From Eubacterium sp. (lineage in GTDB: Bacteria; Bacillota_A; Clostridia; Lachnospirales; Lachnospiraceae), in assembly GCA_023663915.1 (NCBI GenBank), contig JAMPGN010000144.1, forward strand, positions 1-11,513: a DNA stretch of 11,513 nucleotides, given 5' to 3'. Under the pieces are notes generated by a model, which saw nothing but the letters and a program-made list of their open reading frames with translations, made no database searches and was not told the DNA's origin. The position numbers were made by a program, and so were the translations under genes. Below, piece by piece: positions 1 to 6,105 of this stretch. Position 1 is the stretch's first letter, and every line of letters begins with the position of its first letter.

Positions 1-1
1 A

Positions 2-199
2 CGCCCAGCAACGAGTTTCTGTATCTCGCCCGGTGTTTTTGACAAAAAAGAAAATGTTGTATTCATAGATAATATTTTAGCTCAAATTAGCAAAAATATC
101 AAGAAATGGATAATATATTATCCTTTCAGAAGCAAGAATCCATTCGATTGGTTTTTATCTTCTGGCACTTTGTTTTTATCTTACCACATCATAATGTGA
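2..199 (+). CDS. Possible C-terminal end of an unknown protein entering from the left edge
   Basis: An uninterrupted frame of 65 codons runs from the left edge to a TGA at 197-199, with no in-window start, so any gene would begin outside the window. The composition looks protein-like, with charged and aromatic residues mixed (for example FDKKENVVFIDN and KKWIIYYPF) and a hydrophobic end. It would converge on and overlap the last 24 bases of the toxin gene on the other strand. I recognise no family. In AT-rich DNA an open frame of this length can arise by chance in one of six frames, and a TTGACA-like string at 39-44 lies inside it. This is therefore a tentative partial gene. Confidence 0.25.
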   Translation, partial: RPATSFCISPGVFDKKENVVFIDNILAQISKNIKKWIIYYPFRSKNPFDWFLSSGTLFLSYHIIM

Positions 200-472
200 C
201 CACATACGAAGAACCTTTACTGTCCCTTGATATTCTATCCCATTAATCATGACTGATTCATTATATACCTGATAAACTAATCTATGCTGTATATTAGTCC
301 TTCTGGAATAGCAGCCATTTAAATTTCCTACTAATCCTTCATAGGACGGCGGGGTTTGAAAAGGATTTTCCGCTATAATATTTAACAAATTTTTTGCCTT
401 GGAATCAAGGCCTGCCCCTTTGAGCAATTTCTTGTCTTTATCAGCCTGCTTACTAAATCTTATGAGATACAT
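176..472 (-). CDS. Txe/YoeB-family toxin (ribosome-dependent mRNA interferase)
   Basis: This 98-residue protein fits the YoeB/Txe branch of the RelE fold, whose members cut mRNA in the ribosomal A site when their antitoxin is lost. The core stretch YSRR..NIQHRLVYQV (55-69) aligns directly with E. coli YoeB (SRRITEEHRLVYAV). The catalytic set appears intact: Glu45 (YoeB Glu46), Arg64 in HRLVY (YoeB Arg65) and His93-Tyr94 near the C-terminus (YoeB His83-Tyr84). It is longer than the 84-residue E. coli protein because of a beta-hairpin extension (about 78-88) before RMWSHYD, a form I associate with Gram-positive members. The ATG directly follows the antitoxin TAA with no spacer, and its ribosome site GAGGAG (479-484) lies inside the antitoxin gene, so translation is coupled. 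Nothing suggests inactivation. Confidence 0.93.
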   Translation of the reverse strand: MYLIRFSKQADKDKKLLKGAGLDSKAKNLLNIIAENPFQTPPSYEGLVGNLNGCYSRRTNIQHRLVYQVYNESVMINGIEYQGTVKVLRMWSHYDVVR

Positions 473-727
473 TTACCACTCCTCAGCCGGGTCATATATG
501 GAACACTCTTCCAGCAGCTCCCTTCCAGCTTCCATAATACTTTCTGTCATACCTGGTATAGCATTCAGATATAAGGTTTCCTGTATCGCATTCCAATCTT
601 CTTCTGAAATAAGAACACCATTTTTCCCACGATTATTGGTGATTATAATTGGCTGGCTGCTATTATTAACTTCCGATAATATCTGATATATATTTTCTCT
701 TGCTTTTGTTACACTGATTGCAGTCAT
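473..727 (-). CDS. Phd/YefM-family antitoxin
   Basis: This 84-residue protein matches the YefM/Phd antitoxins that bind and neutralise YoeB-type toxins and repress their own operon. The N-terminal half (about 1-50) has the dimerising DNA-binding pattern: T-x-I-S-x-T-K-A-R near the start, then P-I-I-I-T-N and V-L-I-S-E-E-D-W. The acidic C-terminal part (about 55-84, ending in AEEW) is the usual flexible toxin-binding tail. The start is supported by an AGAGG site (733-737) five bases upstream. It is the first gene of a two-gene unit, followed without spacing by the toxin. The family rule that antitoxin precedes toxin and autoregulates fits the inverted repeat found in its promoter. Confidence 0.93.
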   Translation of the reverse strand: MTAISVTKARENIYQILSEVNNSSQPIIITNNRGKNGVLISEEDWNAIQETLYLNAIPGMTESIMEAGRELLEECSIYDPAEEW

Positions 728-749
728 AATATCCTCTCCCTTCCGCTAT

Positions 750-778
750 ATTATACCGTACGTTTTTACGTACGTCAA
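750..778 (-). promoter_or_regulatory. Sigma-A-type promoter of the toxin-antitoxin operon
   Basis: On the minus strand TTGACG (778-773) and a perfect TATAAT (755-750) are separated by 17 bases. Transcription would start near 743, giving a leader of about 16 bases that still contains the antitoxin ribosome site. The match to consensus is 11 of 12 bases, the best promoter in the window. Confidence 0.8.
757..774. promoter_or_regulatory. Inverted repeat, probable autoregulatory operator of the toxin-antitoxin operon
   Basis: Arms CGTACGT and ACGTACG (7 bp each) flank a 4-base TTTT centre. The repeat fills the spacer between the -35 and -10 hexamers and touches the -35 box, so a bound antitoxin or toxin-antitoxin complex would block polymerase. 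YefM-family operators are palindromic and lie at the promoter, which matches; binding here is inferred. Confidence 0.6.
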
Positions 779-795
779 TATGCTTCAACTTTTCA

Positions 796-852
796 TTAAA
801 AAAATATCACCCAAAGGCTGCTCCGCGACCATTTATCTAATGCCATATCCAT
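796..852 (-). CDS. 18-codon open frame with ribosome site, leader peptide or gene remnant
   Basis: On the minus strand ATG at 852-850 (or an in-frame ATG at 846-844) opens a frame encoding MDMALDKWSRSSLWVIFF, ending at TAA 798-796. An AGGAG (867-863) lies ten bases before the first ATG, inside the longer match AAAAGGAGAA. The frame sits between the palindromic terminator at 928-954 and the toxin-antitoxin promoter. A second frame through the same bases continues a little further, to a TGA near 783. It could be a leader peptide, a small protein, or the broken start of a lost gene. No convincing -35/-10 pair was found for it, so expression is uncertain. Confidence 0.2.
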   Translation of the reverse strand: MDMALDKWSRSSLWVIFF

Positions 853-927
853 ATCAATTGTTCTCCTTTTATATTTACATCTACTGATAATATTTCCTTA
901 TTGTGCAATCTTATCGTACCACAATAT

Positions 928-954
928 AAAAAAACGAGCTAAGCTCGTTTTTTT
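928..954 (-). terminator. 27-bp perfect palindrome, bidirectional terminator-like
   Basis: Thirteen-base arms (seven A then CGAGCT; AGCTCG then seven T) mirror around a single A at 941. Read on either strand this is a GC-containing stem followed by at least seven U, a classic intrinsic terminator. It lies 66 bases downstream of the GH43 stop on the minus strand and so should close the four-gene hydrolase cluster before the toxin-antitoxin promoter. Its stem shares the ACGAGCT..AGCTCGT core with the repeat elements near 6016, 8567 and 8650. Confidence 0.8.
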
Positions 955-1019
955 ATTTAGAATTTACCTTTATCCTCTGCACTCCCCACCAAAATCTTTC
1001 ATTTTCCATGCTTCACTTT

Positions 1020-2813
1020 TCACAGCGCCACAGCCTCCCCTTCCGTAATCCCATTCTCATTAAAGGCATCCACGCGCACATAATAATTTCTGCCCTTCAC
1101 CAGTGCACCGACACGCTGTTCCCTGCCAAATATCATATAGCTGTGATAGAGTTTCTCCAGGGAGCTGCCCCACAGAATATTGTACCCCACAGCATCGCCG
1201 TCTGTAATTCTGACAGACATATCCAGATCATTCTCCCTCACCGCCTCAAATTCCGGTTTCTTCGGCTTGTCCCCGTCTCCGATGCCGAAGACCCGCAGAC
1301 CGGAAATGCACGGTTTTTGTCCGTAGGGCACTTCCAGAATGGTCAACTTCAAGAACCGCACCCGTATCCCCTCTTCTCTGACCACCAGATCATGGGGCAG
1401 ATCGGTCTTAGCATCCGATTTATCTTCTATCACAAAATATTCCTTCCCGTCCAGGGAACCTTCCAATTTCCACCGCGTCAGATGATCTGCTTCCTCAATA
1501 TAACGCGCCTGTGTCGTTCCGCGTATCTTGCCCGGAGAAGGAAGATCGATCCCATCATCGGCAAAATTAATCTGAACCGCATTCACCGCATATTCCTTTT
1601 CCAGATCAACCTGCAGCCACTCCCCGCTCTCGGCAGTCGATGCGCGCCACCAGGTCTGGACATTTTCATCGGTTGCATACTCTGCTCCTTTGCCCTCCTC
1701 GGCAGAAGAAGCCGTCGCCGGTTTCCCATAGCTTAACAGATACCATTTGGGATTCTTCCAAGGATTCATTTTGCCGTCTTCTACTTCCATCGGCCAATCT
1801 CCATACCGCTGGTTGCAGTAAAGTTCCCCGTCCGCATCAAAACCTGCCTGCCAGATTCCTACACGCCTCTCGAAGTTGTGATTCTTGCTGATGCGCATCG
1901 TTGCCGTATGCCACAGATTCCCCTTCTGATCCCACATGGTAGAACCATGCCCCGCGCCCGGTAGGAAACCACCCGGCTTGTAGGAATACGGGTTATTCTC
2001 CGCCAGCGTAAACGGTCCAAGTGGGGAATCCCCCACATAAACGCCATCGGAATAAATATTGTACTGTGTGCCGGAACATGCATACTGCAAATAATATTTG
2101 CCTTGGTATTTATCCATCCAAGGTCCCTCAATATAGGGCTTGTCACTGAGCATGCCTCGTATCAAGGGAATATATTCCGCCGGTATCCGTTCTCTCGTCG
2201 GTTGCCCCTGCATCTTAAAAAATCCGTCCAGTGCCGCCTCAACTTCCTCTTCGCTCTTCGGATATTTACTATGGTCTTCTCCCACACGCTCATAGCCTTT
2301 GCTCCACGCATCTCCGTCTATCAACGCTCTGCGTTCCCCCAGTGGGCGCATGGTATCGGGATCAAGCTCTACGCCCCAGATCGGCGTTACGTTCGAGCAG
2401 CCCCAATAGAAATAGATTCTCCCGTCATCATCGCAGAACAGATTTGGGTCCCAGAAATCAAACGTTCCCTCTATCTCTTCATAAGGCCCGTTCAAAACAT
2501 CTTTCGTGCGATAGTGGTTACAGATTTCCCCGCGCTTCGACGCACAGAAATATACATATTCACCGACCACTCTTACATCCGGCGCATAGTCGTATAACGG
2601 TAAGTTTTCCGGCAGACGGTGGCTCTCCCAACAAACCAGGTCTTCCGACACCCACACACTTAATGTCATCGATGCAAAAATATAATATTTTCCTTGAAAA
2701 CAGATCATCGACGGATCGGCAGCCTCCCTGCAGATTTGCATCTTCGGCTCACGCGGGTCTGCGTTGAATTGATAGCGGTAATTTACGTTGATCGGATTAC
2801 AAAAATATTTCAT
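1020..2813 (-). CDS. Cytoplasmic GH43 glycoside hydrolase with F5/8C (discoidin) and Fn3-like C-terminal domains
   Basis: GH43 enzymes are inverting five-bladed beta-propeller hydrolases, mostly beta-xylosidases, alpha-L-arabinofuranosidases or galactan-type exo-enzymes. Counting from the first Met, the three expected catalytic acids are present: base Asp34 (AADPSM), pKa modulator Asp123 (FWDPNLF) and general acid Glu230 (YIEGPWM). A His290 in GAGHGS fits the conserved metal-site histidine. The propeller covers about 5-345. An F5/8C or CBM32-like domain follows (about 362-512, with ATDENVQTWWR and WLQVDL), then an Fn3-like domain (about 520-598). No signal peptide is seen, so it should act in the cytoplasm. 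Two ATGs occur in tandem: GGAGG (2824-2820) is three bases from the first (2816) and six from the second (2813), so I chose the second. It is the last gene of the cluster, 25-28 bases after GH78. Substrate is unknown. Confidence 0.9.
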   Translation of the reverse strand: MKYFCNPINVNYRYQFNADPREPKMQICREAADPSMICFQGKYYIFASMTLSVWVSEDLVCWESHRLPENLPLYDYAPDVRVVGEYVYFCASKRGEICNHYRTKDVLNGPYEEIEGTFDFWDPNLFCDDDGRIYFYWGCSNVTPIWGVELDPDTMRPLGERRALIDGDAWSKGYERVGEDHSKYPKSEEEVEAALDGFFKMQGQPTRERIPAEYIPLIRGMLSDKPYIEGPWMDKYQGKYYLQYACSGTQYNIYSDGVYVGDSPLGPFTLAENNPYSYKPGGFLPGAGHGSTMWDQKGNLWHTATMRISKNHNFERRVGIWQAGFDADGELYCNQRYGDWPMEVEDGKMNPWKNPKWYLLSYGKPATASSAEEGKGAEYATDENVQTWWRASTAESGEWLQVDLEKEYAVNAVQINFADDGIDLPSPGKIRGTTQARYIEEADHLTRWKLEGSLDGKEYFVIEDKSDAKTDLPHDLVVREEGIRVRFLKLTILEVPYGQKPCISGLRVFGIGDGDKPKKPEFEAVRENDLDMSVRITDGDAVGYNILWGSSLEKLYHSYMIFGREQRVGALVKGRNYYVRVDAFNENGITEGEAVAL

Positions 2814-2841
2814 CATTTTCCTCCATTCCGTGGTTTGCCTT

Positions 2842-5055
2842 CTATATTTCGTAATGGTATTCCCCTGCGACTACTTTCTCGATACGTCCATCGGGAAGGT
2901 AAATCTCTGCCTCTGTCGGCACGGTAACCGTAATTATCAGCTTATCCCCCTCATAACTCCATGCGGACTGAATCTCTCCCGCTCTGGACAGATAGCTTCC
3001 CGCCACACTGCCAAGACGTTTGTCCGGATAAGGCTGGACTTTTACCTTCTGAAATCCCGGTTTAAGCGGCTTGATTCCCAGAATATACTGATAATAGAAC
3101 TCCCCCACACTGCCAAAAGCATAATGGTTAAAGGACACCATATTGTCATCGGTCACTTTCTCTTCATTTATGGTTCCGTCCTCGCGAATCGCATCCCAGC
3201 GCTCCCACGTAGTAGTCGCCCCACGGTTGATCTGGTACATCCATCCCGGACATCCTTCCTGCAGCAGAATATCATAGGCGAGCTCTGTCTCACCCGCCTC
3301 GATCAGTGTCGGAAGCAAATGTTCTGTTGCAAAGAATCCCGTCGTCATGCCTTCTCTGCGCACATTCTCCACATATTTCTTCAAGACTTTGTCACGCAAT
3401 TCCCCTTCCGGAATCACGTATTTCAACGCCATAAGGTATGCCGACTGGTAATCATCCGCCACATCCCCGTCTTCTTTGACAAACATCTGCAGATAGGCAT
3501 CTCGCGTCGCCTTGTACTGTGCGCTGTAACGTGCAGCATCTTCCTCGTAGCCAAGTTTCTTCGCCGTTTCGCTGATCACTTTCAGATCATGCACAATAAA
3601 AGAATTGGAGATCGGATTGTTATGCTGCGCCTGCCATGCCATATCTTTCCCCAACGCAAGCCAGTCACCTAGAGATACGCCCAACCACAAGTTCTTTTCT
3701 TCCATCCTGCGAATCTCGGCCTCCACAAATTTCTTCATGCTCTCGTACTGCGCCGGAAGCGCTTCCTCGTCGCCAAACTGCCAGTACATCATCTCCGGCA
3801 GGATCGTGACCGCATTCCCCCAACCGAGCATGTTCACAAATCCGATGCCCGCCGGTCCCGTCTGCGGCACGGTGGCACAGACATAACCTTCCGAATTGTC
3901 AAGCTGCCCTAGCTCTAAATCACGCAGGAAATTTTTCCAGAAATCATCTGTATCGAAATTATACGCGCCCGTCAATGCAAAGACATGCCCGTCACCAGTA
4001 TAGCCCATCCTCTCATCCCTCTGCGGACAATCGGTAGGCACTTCCACATAGTTTGATTTCTGTCCCCACACCTGATTTTCGTACAGCTTTTGTACTTTCT
4101 CGTGAGCGCAGGTAAAGAAACCGGTCCGCTTCATATCCGTATAAAGCGCGTAAGCCTTGACCATTCCCGGCTTGTACTCTACCCCGGAAAGCTCCATGTA
4201 ACGGAATCCCATATAGGTAAAACGCGGACGATACTTCTTTTGCTCCGCTCCCGCATGATAGACAATTGTTGCCCTCGCTTTCCTTAAATTCGCCGTGTAC
4301 AGGCTGCCGTCCGGGTTTAAGATTTCCCCATGCCGAATCGTCAGTACTTCCTCATTCAGAAAAGCTGGATCGATCTCCACGATCCCGGCGAAATTCTGAC
4401 CAAAATCCAGAATCGTCGTACCTTCACCTTCCGATACTGTCACGTTCTGTACCGCCAGCTCTTCCTGTACGCGCACCTCTGTCAGTGTCTTTTCCAGCGC
4501 AAAATCCATTTCACCTTCCAAAGAAATCGGCTTACCGACTACCTCATCTCTTCCATCCGCGAAATAGACTTCACCGTCGTATTCTCCTGCATACTCATAA
4601 GGAGAGCGGATTTCCTCAACCTCTGTGTCAGAATGAATCGTCGCTTCGCTTCCGTCCTTATATTTCATCCGCAATATCCAGGAAACTGCCGGTTTTTCCC
4701 CATAAATCTGAGTCGTGTTCTCACAGAGGAACCTGCCGCAGTACCAACCCTGCCCTAGATAAAAGATCAATTCGTTTTCTGCCTCATCCGAGGCAGATTC
4801 CGATTCCGTCACTAACAATTCCGTCACATCATGCTCTTGGTAAAGAACTCGGCGCGGATAATAGGTATAGCCCGGCGCAAACATCTGCTCCCCCACCTTT
4901 TTCCCGTTGATCTGCGCCTCATAGACTCCGAGCGCCGTCGCAAAAAGCGTAGCGCTTACAATATCTTTCCCCGAAAACTTCTGTCGGAACACCGCCACGT
5001 CGCCTTCCCGGTATTCCCTGTCAATCGTGATAAAATACTTTTTTAATTCCTGCAT
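2842..5055 (-). CDS. GH78 alpha-L-rhamnosidase, compact cytoplasmic form
   Basis: This 737-residue protein should release alpha-linked L-rhamnose by inversion. The N-terminal beta-sandwich (about 20-165) carries the family signature LGQGWYCGRF (100-109), a second beta domain follows (about 200-305, with LDFGQNFAG), then the (alpha/alpha)6 catalytic barrel (about 310-660) and a C-terminal beta-sandwich. The hallmark DCPQRDERMGYTGD (342-355) holds the likely general acid Glu348, and SFNHYAFGSVGEF (641-653) the likely base Glu652, matching Glu636 and Glu895 of Streptomyces avermitilis SaRha78A. TTTWERW (614-620) is also present. It is shorter than many GH78 enzymes of 900-1100 residues and has no signal peptide. 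The usual Asp in the WGDA motif is Asn414 here. AAGGAG lies five to seven bases before the ATG. It is third in the cluster, between the isomerase gene and GH43. Confidence 0.93.
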   Translation of the reverse strand: MQELKKYFITIDREYREGDVAVFRQKFSGKDIVSATLFATALGVYEAQINGKKVGEQMFAPGYTYYPRRVLYQEHDVTELLVTESESASDEAENELIFYLGQGWYCGRFLCENTTQIYGEKPAVSWILRMKYKDGSEATIHSDTEVEEIRSPYEYAGEYDGEVYFADGRDEVVGKPISLEGEMDFALEKTLTEVRVQEELAVQNVTVSEGEGTTILDFGQNFAGIVEIDPAFLNEEVLTIRHGEILNPDGSLYTANLRKARATIVYHAGAEQKKYRPRFTYMGFRYMELSGVEYKPGMVKAYALYTDMKRTGFFTCAHEKVQKLYENQVWGQKSNYVEVPTDCPQRDERMGYTGDGHVFALTGAYNFDTDDFWKNFLRDLELGQLDNSEGYVCATVPQTGPAGIGFVNMLGWGNAVTILPEMMYWQFGDEEALPAQYESMKKFVEAEIRRMEEKNLWLGVSLGDWLALGKDMAWQAQHNNPISNSFIVHDLKVISETAKKLGYEEDAARYSAQYKATRDAYLQMFVKEDGDVADDYQSAYLMALKYVIPEGELRDKVLKKYVENVRREGMTTGFFATEHLLPTLIEAGETELAYDILLQEGCPGWMYQINRGATTTWERWDAIREDGTINEEKVTDDNMVSFNHYAFGSVGEFYYQYILGIKPLKPGFQKVKVQPYPDKRLGSVAGSYLSRAGEIQSAWSYEGDKLIITVTVPTEAEIYLPDGRIEKVVAGEYHYEI

Positions 5056-5144
5056 CTTGGCTCCTTTCGTTCCGCCTGCATCTGCGCTCTGACCGCCATA
5101 TGCTGACAGATCTTGTGTAATGGTTTCCTTTTTTTATAAATTCG

Positions 5145-5993
5145 TCAAACATACTTTTTCATAAATTTTGCGGAAAGCTGCAGCGATTTCACCGGCGATT
5201 TGTCCACCCAGTTCTTGTGGCTCTCCAGAATGACTGCATCGACTCCTGCCGCTTTCGCCTGTTCCACCATGGCGGACAGGTTCATGTTTCCGTATCCAAG
5301 CTCCATGCTGTCTGACTTTAGGATCGGCGTCATGGATGCTCCCGTCACCCTCGTTCCCCTGTCATTGATGTGATAGAGTTTCAACCTCGCACCTAACTGC
5401 CGCATTAAGGAAAGTGCGTCCACTCCCGCCTCCGTCGGCCAGTAGGAGTCAAACTCGAAATTCACATATTCCGGATCGGTCTCCTCCATGAGAAAGTGGT
5501 AGGCTGTCTTGTCCCTTAAGACTTTGCGAAACTCGCAGTTATGGTTGTGATACAAAAGATTCACGCCGCCCTGTTTCAGCTCCTTGCCCGCCTGATTCAT
5601 ATCCTCCGCCAGCTTACGGAGCGCCTTCTCATCGGAATAATCGAAGCGGTACATCCCCGTTATAACCACATACTTCGTCCCGAAATTCTTCGCTTCTTCG
5701 ATCACTTTCTCCGTCTCTCTCTGGATTGTGCCTAAGTCCTCATGCACGCTCACCACCAAAAGTCCCGCCGCCTTCACCAGACTTTTCCAGTCCAGATTGC
5801 CGCCTTTTCCTACCGGCATACCCGCCATTTTGGTCATCATCCGCACCATGAAGGAAGTTGGACGGATCATAAATCCGTTTAACTCAATCCCGTCATACCC
5901 TGCCTTCTTGATGGCGGCAAATGTTTCCGCCGCCTGCTCCTCTTTCGCCGTCACTGTTCCAAGCATAATCTGTTGTACCGCTCTTACTGGCAT
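5145..5993 (-). CDS. Sugar (phosphate) isomerase/epimerase, xylose-isomerase-like TIM barrel
   Basis: About 282 residues match the AP-endonuclease-2/xylose-isomerase-like TIM-barrel family, metal-dependent enzymes that isomerise, epimerise or dehydrate sugars and keto-sugars. Family positions seen, numbered from the upstream Met: GYDGIELNG (34-42), VSVHEDLG (83-90), YHNHNCEF (150-157), FEFDSYWP (181-188) with Asp184, LYHINDRG (208-215) with His210, ELGYGNM (233-239) and ILESHKN (257-263) with Glu259. Asp184, His210, Glu259 and a residue of the HNH region are the probable metal ligands. Two ATGs compete: AGGAGG (6007-6002) is only two bases from ATG 5999 but eight from ATG 5993, so I chose the second. 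The exact reaction cannot be assigned; relatives include IolE-type dehydratases, 3-keto-sugar enzymes and C-deglycosidases. It lies between GH2 and GH78, the only non-hydrolase of the cluster. Confidence 0.85.
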   Translation of the reverse strand: MPVRAVQQIMLGTVTAKEEQAAETFAAIKKAGYDGIELNGFMIRPTSFMVRMMTKMAGMPVGKGGNLDWKSLVKAAGLLVVSVHEDLGTIQRETEKVIEEAKNFGTKYVVITGMYRFDYSDEKALRKLAEDMNQAGKELKQGGVNLLYHNHNCEFRKVLRDKTAYHFLMEETDPEYVNFEFDSYWPTEAGVDALSLMRQLGARLKLYHINDRGTRVTGASMTPILKSDSMELGYGNMNLSAMVEQAKAAGVDAVILESHKNWVDKSPVKSLQLSAKFMKKYV

Positions 5994-6014
5994 ATCCATA
6001 CCCTCCTACTATCC

Positions 6015-6036
6015 AAAAACGAGCTAACGCTCGTTT
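6015..6036 (-). terminator. Terminator-like hairpin between GH2 and the isomerase gene
   Basis: An 8-bp perfect stem (AAACGAGC 6017-6024 with GCTCGTTT 6029-6036) encloses a TAAC loop. On the minus strand, the direction of the cluster, the stem runs into five U (6019-6015), just eight bases before the AGGAGG of the isomerase gene. This could lower downstream expression relative to GH2 or act as a processing or attenuation point. Weak compared with the hairpins at 928 and 10055. Confidence 0.5.
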
Positions 6037-6080
6037 GCGAGATTATGAGTATTCCTTACGGAAAACTCGTCGCGAACTCG
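6016..6080 (+). repeat. Dispersed hairpin element, rearranged copy
   Basis: The first part is the shared hairpin AACGAGC-TAAC-GCTCGTT, followed by GCGAGATT as in the tandem copies at 8567-8732, and the block ends in CGCGAACTCG as those copies do. Between these lies an unrelated-looking insert that contains ATTCCTTACG (6051-6060), the reverse complement of a CGTAAGGAAT-like string resembling the 3' part of the tandem copies. It therefore looks like a rearranged or composite copy of the same element, and fills most of the 112-base gap between two genes. Confidence 0.55.
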
Positions 6081-6105
6081 AAACTTCCTGTTATCGATAT
6101 CGGCA

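Noticed and set aside
39..73. Plus-strand promoter with TTGACA at 39-44
   Set aside because: The nearest -10-like GATAAT is 23 bases away, too far, and the string lies inside a possible coding frame.
1..1000. Insertion sequence or prophage carrying the toxin-antitoxin pair
   Set aside because: No transposase, integrase, tRNA or target-site duplication is visible; AT-richness alone does not show an element.
1008..1736. 242-codon plus-strand open frame
   Set aside because: It lies antisense to the well-supported GH43 gene, has no recognisable motif and is rich in residues typical of shadow frames (R, H, P, S).
2788..3672. 294-codon plus-strand open frame
   Set aside because: It is antisense to GH78 coding sequence with all GH78 motifs intact on the other strand, and no family signature in its own translation.
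4266..4910. 214-codon plus-strand open frame
   Set aside because: It is a shadow frame of the GH78 N-terminal region; the composition is dominated by R, P, S, H and L.
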